Source: Flammula alnicola
Taxonomy: Eukaryota; Basidiomycota; Agaricomycetes; Agaricales; Strophariaceae
Direction of reading: 5' to 3'
DNA length: 64,000 bases
Assembly (NCBI GenBank): GCA_015499995.1
Contig: JADNRV010000069.1
Span: 202,263 to 266,262 of the forward strand
A program made the translations under genes and the position numbers. Under the pieces are notes generated by a model. It was not told where the DNA came from. It was given only the letters and a program-made list of their open reading frames with translations, and did not search any database. Shown one piece after another: positions 48,996 through 60,581 of this stretch. The first letter of the stretch is position 1, and each line of letters starts with the position of its first letter.

Positions 48996-51141
48996 TGTGA
49001 AGTATCTGTGATAACCTTGGGTTACCACGGCGAGAAGACTACCTAGGATATACGGCGACTTACCTTATGAATGGGAGTAGCTGTCCTGAGGATATCCGGC
49101 TACGAGCAAGCAACTATACTTATAGGCAGGTAGAGCATATAATTGACCTTCCGAGCTTCGACAAGGGTTAAACATAGTCTAGCCTCGAGGGTCACCAGGT
49201 TGATACGCGTTTGAGCCTCGTTTAAGCATCGTCGAGCCTTGAAGCCACGCCGCAATGCAGAAGCGGACGTCAGGTGAACAACAGTGGTAGAATGTGACCA
49301 TATTCAAGCAAGGAACCGCGTCAGTGTCCTTCCAGAAAATTGCGATTAACGCCGCAGTGGAAGTTCTCCGTATTCCACCTGTCACTGGAGGAAACGTCGA
49401 TTGTGGTTCTCGTAATAGATAATGTCCCACATCGATAAGAAACGCAAGTTCATAGCATTCCTCTTGTCGAAAACCGGGACTTCAAAAGTCCGGTGTGATT
49501 TGGTGCAGTACATCAGGAAAAAGTCAATTTGGTCATAGTTTCCCGGTTAGCTCTGTTCACCGATATTGCATTGATTGTTCATCATAGACTCGGCCGATGG
49601 AAATATAGTTGCCTAGAGACCACGGCCAGACCTATGTTGGAAATATTGAAATATAGAGTGCCCTGGAAATGATCGAGAGCACTTGATTGTTTGCGAGGTT
49701 AGCTCTATTGGCTATATGTGCAATGAGATACTATGAGTTACTATATATTACTTGGTTGTGCGGGCCGTGGCTGCGCCCGGCATTACGAGTCCTTTAAGGA
49801 GTCCTTTAAGGAGTATATACTAAAGTGGTGGAAGTGGAAGTGGCCAGTGGAAGTCGATGTGGAACTCGGAAATTCCCGAGTTCCACTGGTGCTGTCCTCG
49901 CGCGTCCTGATGCGCCTCCGTCCCGACGTCCCACCACAGAATTGTCCTCTATGATGGGCCGCCATATTCATTTCGAGTTTGTAGCACCAAATGAAAGTAT
50001 AAAATGCACTCTGAATCCTGAAGCAAGGTACAAGCAGAAAAGGCTGGCCAATCAGACATTTGGCATCTCATATCTTCCTATTCCAACGTCTCAGAATGCC
50101 CTTGCTGAACTGATTCCAAGGTGCTCGATCCAAATTTGGATCTTACATATTTAATATGGCACCAATATAACTTTCTAGACATAGATTTATCGAGCTACAA
50201 GTAATTGAATCGTTTACAAGCCTCACTATTATTAAATGAATCGACGCAAATATCATTTTCTACCTCTACAACGTTGTCGAAGCCGAATAGGCGTGGCTCA
50301 TTTTCTTGTTACCTCACATGACCAGGTAACGAGTAAATGAGCCACGTCGACCCAGCAGGATCGCGAGGTATGCCTCCCAGAGATGCACAAATACACAAGG
50401 AGCGGTGGCATTGGCGCTGTTCGGGAAGCGAGGGGTGCGGGAATGGCGGGAAGAGGTGCGTGTGCCGCGAAACTCAAGAGTGGAGGTGGAACCGGCAGCC
50501 TGGTGGAAGTCATGTTCCGAGTTTCATTCATGTTCACAGGTTTGTAGTGCGGGTGCAGAGTTGCTGCTGCTGCTGCCGGCCTTCCTTGGCATATCGAAAC
50601 AACGGCGGCAGTTCGCTGGTTGCTGGTCCTCCTCGTCATATCAAGAGAGCAGCGGCGGTTTCTGACAGACAGTCAAAGGCAGACAGGGCTGCTGGCGGTA
50701 GGTTGACGGTCGCGGGTGGCTGTCAATCATCTGTGCTCGCAGTTGTCCGTGCTCGGGGTGTCCATGCTTACGGTCGTCCATCATCCCTGCTTGTGTTCAC
50801 CCGTTCGCCATCGCTATTAGCGATCGCCGTTTGTGGTCGCTGTCCGCGCTGTGCTCACAGATGCTGCTCGAGCTCAAAGGATGCATCCAATATTGCGAGC
50901 TGGGCTGAGATGCAAGAGACAGATCGTGTGAATTTACTTTCCGCGAGTGACATGGCGCTGAGTCCAGACCGGACAATGATGTGATGCCATCGATATTATA
51001 TTATAAATACAAAGATGCCATCAACAAAGATGCCATCACTCCAAAATAGGAAGGTTGTTCCTGCGGTATTCCAAGCGTAACGCTTTTTTCTGCGGAGGGT
51101 TCGGTAAAAAGGACGATTCCTATAAATAGGACTCGTAACTA
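48996..51141. other. Gene-poor region left of the Helitron
   Basis: Oxidase promoter, then about 2 kb without a supported gene. A duplicated GGAGTCCTTTAA stretch lies at 49,790-49,812. The 50,337-50,984 frame is GC-rich but has no family features. Confidence 0.4.
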
Positions 51142-51706
51142 CTAGCCTGTGACCCGTGCTTCGCACGGCATGAATCTTTTTGTCCAATTGAACCAAGATT
51201 GAATTTATTGGAAAAATAAATTCCAATAGTCGCCCTTCCCCTTCAAAGCGCCGCCGCGCGTAGGCGCGGCATCGCCTTGAGCGGCTCATGGCTTCAAGTT
51301 CCTTGGGGACCTGGTATCCAGAACCATGTAACTCTACTTTGTCAGTCTCAGTGTTGTCCATCATCCAACACCCTTCTTCAGATGCCAGTGTAGCCTTCCA
51401 GAGTAAGTACAAATACCACTGATCAAATAGGATCCTTGTAGATATGCTAATACGGTACAGCCTCGAGCACACCCTGTGGCATCCACTGAGAGTTGCCACG
51501 CACGACATTCTGATTGTCAACCAAGCCTGGTTGAAGCCTGGCCAGTGGCAGTGTCGATTGAGTCGCAATTGAGCGGCGTGCGCGTGAGGTCTGGAGTCTG
51601 GCCAGCCAATGTTAGAGTTTGCACCGCCATTGGTGGTTTGTCTCAACCAATCGGAAGACATATTTGTCCCCCCGTGAGAAATACCGTTGTCATATTATAA
51701 TATAGA
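51142..51706 (-). mobile_element. Short non-autonomous Helitron
   Basis: On the minus strand the 5' end is TCTATATTATAA at 51706. The 3' end has a perfect hairpin CCGTGC-GAA-GCACGG, 8 nt, then CTAG at 51145-51142. Flanking bases are A (51707) and T (51141), so the insertion lies between A and T, as expected for Helitrons. Only 565 bp, no Rep/helicase. Confidence 0.8.
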
Positions 51707-52693
51707 TGAGGCTTGAAGTCTGGACAGCAATGACAAGAGGCTGATTATGTTTAATTTTATTTCAAAGTTCAGTGCACAAGTACATAAATGAAGAGTAAGT
51801 AACCTGAAGATGCACCAGCATTGGGAGGCATTGGGAAGCATCCGGCAGAGACGCAATTGTGCTCCAGGTCTCCCAGAAATTGGAAAATATTCAAAGTCGC
51901 CAGAACTGAACGCGGCACATCACGTGATGGTTGATGTCCCAAAGTGGTAATTGTTGGACCCGCCACTTTTCGTTGCTTGCCTCCTGCTCTCATCTCCCAT
52001 CTTGTCCACCACCAAACTTTCACCAATGCTGGCCACACTGGTTAGTTGGCAATACAGTACGGTGTCTTGTGATTCCTAATCTCTGGCTTCGCTCCCTATT
52101 CTGCAGATGGTGTGCAAGCCAAGATAAGAGAACCGTCATTCACGCCATGAGCAGCGCCGTAAGCACAGCTGACCGTCTTCACGTTCTTTTCTGTTCTTAA
52201 TTGTTTCTGCATGCTACCATCATGGATTCCCCCACAGTGCCCATCCTCTTGCGAATCTATGATGGCTTCCACAGTTTGCATAGAGCGGTATGTTTCAATT
52301 TCTCTATTGTAGTGCCAGTATTGATACGTTGTGTGGTTAGGTTAATATCTCCTGTGCTGCGATGGCAGTGGAACATTGCGATGACCATGATTGTTGGAAT
52401 GGAAGCCATCGTTGTCTGGGATCCCCAGACAACATAGGCTGTAGGTGGCAGTATGTCGGAAGACCTCGGAAGGGAGATATCAATGATTGGAGAGCGAACC
52501 TCATTCAACTTCGGAAGGTGGAGTTTTTTTTTCATATTCTATGGCTCTGCTGATGCTTTTTCTTTCAATGCAGGATCTCGTCGACTATCTCCACGGATGA
52601 TCCTATGTTATCTTTTGCTGCTGCCACCCCTCTGCGCTGCCATAGGCATTCGAATTTCATCCACTGTGTGCCTTTTCTAGTCCCCTTGCTACC
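51707..52693. other. Region between Helitron and truncated P450
   Basis: Short spliced-looking frames (52,025-52,110; 52,222-52,290) have splice-like borders but no recognisable product. No gene supported. Confidence 0.35.
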
Positions 52694-53165
52694 ATGACTA
52701 GCACTTCCGCTTGGGCCGCGCTCACCAGCCTTCTCGTCACCCTTTTCCTGTGGTTTCGAAAGCCTAAAGCTTCCTCGGCACCTCTTCCCCCAGGCCTGAA
52801 GCCCGTCCCGCTATTGGGCAATGTCAGGTATCTCACATTGAAGGAGCTGTGGTTGCCCGCGTCCAAGTGGGCGAAGCAGTACGGTTAGTCTTTTGACCTT
52901 CAGCATATGCGCGCGAGTGGCTGACGGTCTTCCCCTTGCCCCCTGTTCAGGCGATGTCGTGTACTTGAACCTTCTTGGGATTGGCCTCGTCTTTGTCAAC
53001 AGCCCCGAGGCTGCCTCTGAGCTGCTGGACAAGCGTGGGTCCATCTATTCTGATAAGTCATCCATGGTCATGCCAGGCGAGCTGTGCGTATTCCTTTCAC
53101 CCGTGCCACTGTTAGTTCTCTAAACTTGTGTGCTTCTTCCCGACAGATGCGGGTGTAAAAACATG
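52694..53165 (+). pseudogene. Truncated cytochrome P450, N-terminal exons only
   Basis: Start ATG 52694 gives a membrane anchor (WAALTSLLVTLFLWF) and PLPPGLKPVPLLGN. After an intron comes GDVVYLNLLGIGLVFVNSPE and GSIYSDKSSMVMPGEL, then a short third exon LCGCKNM ending at a GTGAG donor (53166). Nothing after it resembles P450: C helix, I helix, ExxR and heme loop are all absent. It is homologous to the first exons of the two other P450s here and breaks near the same point as the one at 32.8-36.5 kb. Confidence 0.85.
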
Positions 53166-54272
53166 GTGAGATTCCCTTCCTGTCCGATCCATTTCACTTC
53201 AATCCTATTCCCCCGGGTCGAACCAAGATCGCCACAGCGAACTGAGTAACGTCATTAGACTGGCGAGGATTTAGATTAGTACTAATTCATGTATTCATCC
53301 CCCCTGAAAAATATACAATTGCCATTTTGCTTTCCTTAACAAATCTCTTGAGCACTGTCGAGGTCTATAGCTAACAATAAAGACAATGATACAATGAGTT
53401 TACATGTATGCCATAGAGCCTATGGCCAACTCTATAGTTGTCCATAGCACTTCATTGCAAACGTGACAAACTATGGATCACAATATAACAAGGGGCTTGC
53501 AACGGAGCTATGGGCGCTATGTAGGCTATGTTGGTCTCAATATACTTCTGACTTTTTCCTGATGTACTGTACCCTGAAGGATATCGATATCAGTGATAAA
53601 CATTAGCACATTGACAAAAGCCTTTTAAAGCTTACAATTGCTGATACGTTAGGACCTGCTGCTCCGAAACGAATGGATTGAGTACCTCCATGTCAGCAGA
53701 GGCGAGTCAAATTAACTTACTTTTCCTTGAACAAGCAGAAATAAACCCCGGCCATCTTTCTCTCAAAGAGCGAGATGTCATTAATGTTCCAATCTTGGAC
53801 TTCAACTAGGTCAATCTCCTGGTTAACGCTTCTGGTTTATGGAATCTGTCAAGAGAATAAAGCACATGAGGATGCGCTGTGGGAGGTGTACCGTTGACCC
53901 TGACAGGTGCAAAGCCATGCAAACACTGACGTAAATAGTGGACAATCACAATGACATCCAGGCACTACCCAATGACCAACAACGGTGAAACTTCTCAACT
54001 GGAACAGTGGAACCTGCCAAACTTCTATCTTCTGACGAACATGACCACCTCATTTCTCGAGAAACCAGCTGACTGCCGTCATACGTTTACGTTGACAGCT
54101 TCAAATTTAACCCCACGCGAGGAGTATAAATATTGCAGCTTCGCGCATCGATATCTATCGATATTAGCACAGCCAGCGCTGTGAAGTTTTATTGAACAAA
54201 AGCAAAAGTTAGTCTCTTATCAACGTGTTCTAGAATTTATCGTGATGCTGATGAAGTTAACTCGTTTCAGCC
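53166..54272. other. AT-rich repeat-like region after the truncated P450
   Basis: Sequence at 53,370-53,570 rich in CTATGG/CTATAG motifs and ending TTTTTCCTGATG resembles 35,750-35,917. Probably remnant mobile DNA plus the promoter of the FAD oxidase. Confidence 0.4.
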
Positions 54273-55836
54273 ATGTCTGAAGCACTATTCGAAGAATATT
54301 CTATTGATACATTCGATGTCGTCGTCATTGGCGGTGGGCCCATGGGGTATGCACACTTATTTCCCCGTAATGTCCAGTTTTTTACATCATCGCTTCGTTT
54401 AGCCTGGCAACAGCTTATGAATGCGCAAAGGCCGGCAAAAAGGTCGTGGTTTACGAGAAATCGTTGTTTTTCAACCAAGCCGGGAGCTCTGGTGTACGTC
54501 GTCTCAATACTGTCGTCTATCTCGTGGCAGCCATTAATTTTCTTGAAATTAGGACCTTGTCAGAATGTTTAGAACGGCGTATACAGAAGAATTTATGGCG
54601 GATCTCGCTGTCAACGCCATGGGTCTCTGGGACGAACTCGAAATCCAAGTTGGAAAGCTCCGTCACATGTCCGGTCTGCTCAACTTTGGAGATCCAAACT
54701 ATGGTGCGGGCGGTCCCGAAGGCACGCTTACAGGCCCAATTCCCAATCTAATCAAGCATAATATGAGTTTCAAGAAGCTGAGCCGCGACGAGATTCAGGC
54801 GGAGAACCCTTTCCAGAATTTACCGGACAACTATGAAGCCTTGGACATCGTCGACAACGGGGTCATCAATGTTCCGCTTCTTACTTCCTCCTTGTATGGC
54901 CTGTGCGTAAAGTACGGTGTGCAGCTCAAGCAGTATGCCGAGGTGAAAAGGATCCAGGTCAAGGATAGCTATATGGTCGACGATTGGCGCGTATACGTCG
55001 AAATGGGCAGCGACAAGGGAAGCAGCGTCGTCCCCACACTGCAAAGGACGGACGCTAAGAAGATCGCCATCACATGTGGCGCATTCGTCAATCACATTCT
55101 TGCCCCTTCCTTCAATTTTACGTTGGATCTCGATATCTGGGAGATGGTGAGCGTAATCATTGCTCCTGCTCTTTGAACTCGATGCTCAGCGTACATGGAT
55201 TGTCCACTTTAGGCTTCTATGTATTTTCAAATGGACATGAATGTCCAATTCCCAAAGATGTGGTTCCAGTTCTCTGAAGATACCCCTTCTATTAGTGGTC
55301 CTATCTCGAATCTCTTCTATGGCTTCCCTGCTGTACCATGGGGCCCACCGAACGCCGCTCGCATTGCCGTCGACGCTCCAGGGCGCGTTATCAAGGACCC
55401 GAACGAACGCAACCCTACCGTCATCCCACCCGAGAACTTGGAGAATGTTCGTCAGTGGGTCAGCAACCACGTTGTCGGCGTTGGCAAACATCCAGTTCCA
55501 GTCTTCACATCGGAGTGCCTCCAGACAAACGTCTACGACAATATGTTTGTCTTGGACTGTATCCCCGACCACTTGCTTCCGAAGGAGGCACTTCCTCGCC
55601 GATCGAAGAGTATCGCTGTTTTTACTGCTGGCTGGGGAATGAAGTTTGTCCCACTCATCGGAAGGGTTTTGAAGGAGCTTTTAGTAGATGGGGAGACGAC
55701 ATTTGACATCTCGCAGTTTAAACTAGACAGAAGTGACGAAAATGGTCACACTGTCAATATCGGTCCCCAGATCGCTACAAGTATCCTCAACGCTGCAAAA
55801 GCGCCCGGCTATTCTGGTTCTTCTCGTCATCGGTAA
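54273..55836 (+). CDS. FAD-dependent oxidoreductase, DAO / sarcosine oxidase-like
   Basis: Flavin oxidase of the D-amino-acid oxidase/sarcosine oxidase superfamily, expected to oxidise an N-methyl or amino group. ATG 54273 opens FDVVVIGGGPMG, the Rossmann loop, which continues across the first intron as LATAYECAKAGKKVVVYEKS. QAGSSG is followed, after a second intron, by DLVRMFRTAYTEEFM, matching the family's SS-G-x-x-R-x-x-R-x-x-Y signature. Later parts include NGVINVPLLTSSLYGLCVKY, KKIAITCGAFVNHIL, WGPPNAARIAVDAPGRV and VFTAGWGMKFVPLIGRVLKE before the stop at 55836. Four exons, about 460 residues. Appears intact; substrate unknown. Confidence 0.85.
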
Positions 55837-56243
55837 TTCACAAGAATGGCATCAAACACTTGCCGTTGCGAATATAATTTCTTTCCGTTCTCCTAACGTT
55901 ATCTTCAAGACTTATGTAGATAGCGACCAAAAAAGTCTGTATTAACATCTTCGCGCGGTGGAAGGTAGACCGCAATCCATTCTTCATTGCTCGCTCAACT
56001 TTGTGCTCGTATCTTTTTGAATTAGAGGCATAGGCGCCCATCGCTAAACAACATCCAGAAGGCTTGGGTCGTTGCACGTCAAAAGAGGCAAGAAAACACG
56101 TTGGATCATTGACGAATCACAGGAACGATCCATAGGGCTAATAGTAAGAGGTCAGGAAATGCAAGTCACTTATGTAAAGTACATCCAAGAATGCGGTGTA
56201 ACGTGACACCCAGATTGCAAGCGTTTATGATACAAGATTGTGT
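55837..56243. other. Spacer between convergent FAD oxidase and P450 genes
   Basis: 3' flanks only. Confidence 0.4.
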
Positions 56244-58593
56244 TCAAGAATTATACTCGGTTTGTTCAATCAACGATCGAGCCGCATCACTCCTTGGCTT
56301 CATCGAGAACTTGAATGGCAAAGGATGACTAAAATCAAAATAAGTATCACATCCTGTTTTGAGATGTTTCTTCTGTACTCACCAAATCATTCCTTTCGAT
56401 GAAAATGCTGGTTCGACGATAATTGGGCTTCCCATCTCATCGAGTTCCGGACTGATATGGAAGACACTCGAGATGCACGCGATGGACAGCCAGACCTGTG
56501 CTTCTCCCACAAAGCGTCCGGGACAGAACCTGCGACCGTAGCCGAACGCTGCAGAAAGTGGATCCGAAGGCGAAAGATGCTGCCTTTCGCCCTTGTCGCC
56601 TTCGCCCATGAATCTATCTGGGTTAAAAAGATGAGGCTCAGGATAGGCCTTTGGATCGTGCAGGATCCTCCTTCATTGAGGAAACTTCAATGAGTGACTA
56701 AAACGGCAATGAAGCAGACAGAACTTGTACAAACCAGGAATTGCCAACTATGATGGTTCCAGCCGGGATAAAATAACCATTGAATTCATCGTCTCGGGTT
56801 GCCATGTGCGGAAGCCCTGGACACACATTAATATTATCGCATACGTAGCGCTCGAGAATGTCTTGACGAACCAAGAGGTGCAACAGGATTCCAGCTGAAA
56901 AACGACCAGCCGGTCAGCCGAAAAGCCTCAACTAGAAAGGCCAGAGATACTAACCGCAAAACTTCTTTGACAATCGCGTTGATGTAAGGAAGAGACGACC
57001 GGTCGCTGAATTCTGGGAGACGGTCTTGTCCGACCACGCGATCGAGTTCTTCCTGGGCCTTTACTTGAACCTCTGGATGGGTGACAACTGCGAGGACGAA
57101 GGAAGCCAAAGTAGACACGGTCTACGATCCAATATTAGAAGCTCATTGAATGAGGGAAGAGGCCACAGACGCACGCTTTCCGCACCAGCTATTAAGGTTT
57201 TGGTCAGATAGGCAATTTATGTGCTCTGTTGCACAACTCACCAGCATAAGTTAGTCCGGAGCAATTCTTGATGGTTTCAACTTCGTCTTCGACATTCTCC
57301 TTCATCTCAAGCTCGTTAAGGAGAGTGGAAGCGAATGAAGGAGGAGCGACCCCTTTTTTCTGACGATGCAGTACGTTGGTGGACAATACTCGTAAATGCT
57401 GGGCAGGAATTCTCACCATCTCATCAACGACAGTCGCAAATGGAGCGCTTCTCATTTGCATTACGGCACTACGCCATTCACGCGCTTTGCGCTTGAAAGA
57501 CGCGCCAGGAACCCATTCACTATCCTCAAAAGAGTAAGAAAAGCGTAAACCATTGAAGAACGACGATGGCCATGACGCACGGGACGTGTTTGACTGGTGC
57601 GAGCGCTGATATTAGAGGACTACTCCAGGAAATAAACTCAAACAACTCACGAGAAGGAATTAAATCAACCAGGAAAGCGCCTGGACTGGCTGCTTGGCCC
57701 ATGCCTTCCAAAGCTTTCTCCGCTATTGTTATATAGCGATCTTGCGTAGCAGCTATCTTGATCCCGTAGGTAACACCCATAATTACAGCGGCGGCATTGC
57801 TAGATATGGCCATATTTATAACCAATATCCGATGAGGAAGGCAAGTCGGCATTCTAACTCACTGTCGCAAATGGTAGTCTAAATTCTCGGGAGAATCCAA
57901 AAGTCGGCGAAGCAGGGCATGCGCTTCTCTCCTTTGGATGGGCCAATATGTGGGAGCTACAGACTGTTGGAACTGACTATGAAATATGCGACGATGTTTC
58001 TTCCAACGGTCACCTGTAAGACAAGTTGATCGTCAGAAACCAATTTCGCGTAGACAGTAGAAGATATCACCATAGCGCATATGTCCAAAGCTAAAATCCC
58101 ATCCCATCCTTCAAAGGAAGTATAAGCCAAAAATCAAGATAGTACGAGGCGGAGACATACAAATCGTGGCTCATGGTCGATTCACTGCGATCCGAATAAT
58201 TTGCAGAACGGTTATCAAACAACTCGTTCGCAATCTCCAACGAGTTCAGGAAAAGGAGGTTCTTCCCAAATGCGCTCAAAAATACCAAGTCACCTATTTA
58301 AGATTATTAGCACATATGATGTCCTCAAGAAACAATCATTGCAAGAGGAAGCCCGCACCATACTTATCTGCAAGACGCTGGTACGCTGCTGATTCATTGT
58401 TGGTTGCGATGTCGAGCATGTTGCCTATGATTGGGAGAGGTTTAGGTCCAGGTGGATACGGGAGACCTCGAGGGTTCGCGAGCCTTTCTACTCGTCGCCT
58501 CCGAAGAGCTAGATAAACATATAGAATGACAGCGAAGAAAGCAGCGGCCTGGTAAGACGAGAAGTTTGCTGACAGCGGAATAATCGATGCCAT
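56244..58593 (-). CDS. Cytochrome P450 monooxygenase (OrdA-like agaric type), complete
   Basis: Membrane-anchored heme-thiolate monooxygenase. Start ATG 58593 ([11 protein letters not shown]) gives a helix ([15 protein letters not shown]), [47 protein letters not shown], the C-helix [31 protein letters not shown], the I-helix ending in [21 protein letters not shown] (ExxR), [31 protein letters not shown] and the heme loop [20 protein letters not shown]. The last exon is [20 protein letters not shown] and the stop is at 56244. About nine short introns. All P450 signatures are present, so this is the only complete P450 of the three. Substrate unknown. Confidence 0.9.
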
Positions 58594-60581
58594 GATAGAG
58601 ATGAATGGCGTTATCTGAAAGCGTTTGCGCAAGGTGCCAAGTCTTATACGCCTTCAATTATTCGCGAATTGATCGTAAAAATTTGCGCACCTGTGCGGCG
58701 CAGAAAATAGTAATTCCGTGTATAACATTCTCCGATATCCAAGGTCCTCGGTGCAATAGCATGTCGTGAAGAAATGAGGTAAGACAACCTGGTTGAGTGA
58801 CTATTATTCGGTTCAGCATCTGACCAGGTCCAGAAATACCCTCTTCTGTGCATGTTGTTGTGCATCCTGAATGCACTTCGCTTTGGTTAACGAGTCGTTA
58901 GGAGCCTCCGTACGGATTATGAAGGCATTCAGAATAAAGTCCGTGTGCGATCTGATCTCTATCATCCAATGCCGCTGGGCACGCAACCAAAATTAAGTGA
59001 AGAGAATGGGGCTTAAAGAGAATGCAAATATATTTAAGTCTGTCGAATCACAATTGATGGGTGTTCCTTTGTGGGATGGTTCTGTTACTGGACGACAGAG
59101 TCCTCTGAAGATACCACAAGTCCTTAAGGATACAGAAGCTTCAGTTGTCAATACACTTAGTTAATGATGTACGTACTTGCTCGAAGAACCAACGCTTTCC
59201 AACACATTAGAGGCCCAAATGGAATTTTCCGGCGGCCATCAAGCTTTATCCGCCACATGGGATAGCGTACACTAGACCAGCCAAGCAATGGTTGAGACTG
59301 TTTGGATTCCAGAGCGAGAGAACACTGCATCCGTTTTGAACCTTGACAACGGTGCCTCCAAGAGACGAGACGAAGCTCTTGCAACACCACTCAAGGGCAC
59401 TGGTTGCTACCATAAACTTTTTTCTATTCTCCGAGTCCAGGAATTCCGAACAAACGTCAACTTTCAGGTTCTAGCCAGCGGGTTTTCAGTCAAGCGAGTA
59501 TTTTGACCTTCATCTTGATGCTAAAGGAAGGTATCAAATATTCTGTGAATATGCGATGCCCAATGCAAGGTGGAAATGGTTGAAAAAGTTTGGATCAAAG
59601 AGGGAAAACTTGAAGAACCTCCGTTGCAAGCCGCTACCACGCCACAAATGCGTGACTAGTGACTACTTAAGTGACCAGTGACTCCAGAGGTCGTGATCCG
59701 ACGCGCTGAGTCCCGGAGTGTGTACCTAATTCAAGTTCTACAACTTCAAGCCATGTATGTATGTTGCATAAAAAAAGAGCGTTTTGAATTTGTCTGTGTA
59801 ATTTAAAGCCAAAAGGCGCCTTTGAGAGCTAAAATCCATCCTGCCGACCAACTACAACACAGAAGCGTTCCGAACTGGCAAGAGGGCGGCGAACGCCAAT
59901 ACTTACGCAAGTTGTTTATGATGAAGTTGGGATACTTAGAATACAAAACAAACGTCGAAAAATTCCGGCATTCTGCTATTTTCTAGCTTTCGATCCATTA
60001 ACCAACTGACCACATGCGACGTCCTATCTCGTCCTATAGAGTACTTACTCGCTAGAGATATGCGCCTCACAATTTGGCGCACATCTGGCAGAGCCCTGAA
60101 GGCTTAAACGTTTCTTACTATATGATATGCCCCAAAGCTTCGCAGAAACGCCGATGTAATGTACGAAAATCATACCACCTCCGAGCTCGGTACTTTAATT
60201 ATAAACCCGAGTACTTATGTCATGTCTCCCAGCCTCGTTAAGCTTCGCCCCAGCACCACCGCACGAAAGCCCACCAGCTCGGCGCGAAATCTCATTCGAG
60301 GGAGATACGAGGGTATGAGGGGGTGGCATCGGCCAGGATTTCACAGAGTGAGGTCAGGAGGGCAACAATGTACAGTCTCTCGAAATACCCTCGGAGAAAC
60401 GATTACAAGAAGAAATAAACTTTTACAAATGGTAAGCGATCGAGTACAGAAAAATAAAACACAGAAGCCGTAGGTACAAACATCTTGCCAATAAATCAAG
60501 AAGAAATAAAGAAGAAAAATAAAATCACACGACACAGCACTTCAGTCGGTGCGATAGGAAAAGCTTTACAAGGAAACAAGC
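58594..60581. other. Long gene-poor region
   Basis: P450 promoter and about 1.9 kb with no recognisable gene. Open frames at 58.64-58.88 kb and 59.16-59.5 kb lack family features and compositional support. Confidence 0.4.

Noticed and set aside
50337..50984. 215-residue plus frame at 50.3-51.0 kb
   Set aside because: Biased composition (Arg, Gly, Ser, Cys), no motif, no splice pattern; likely chance frame in GC-rich DNA.
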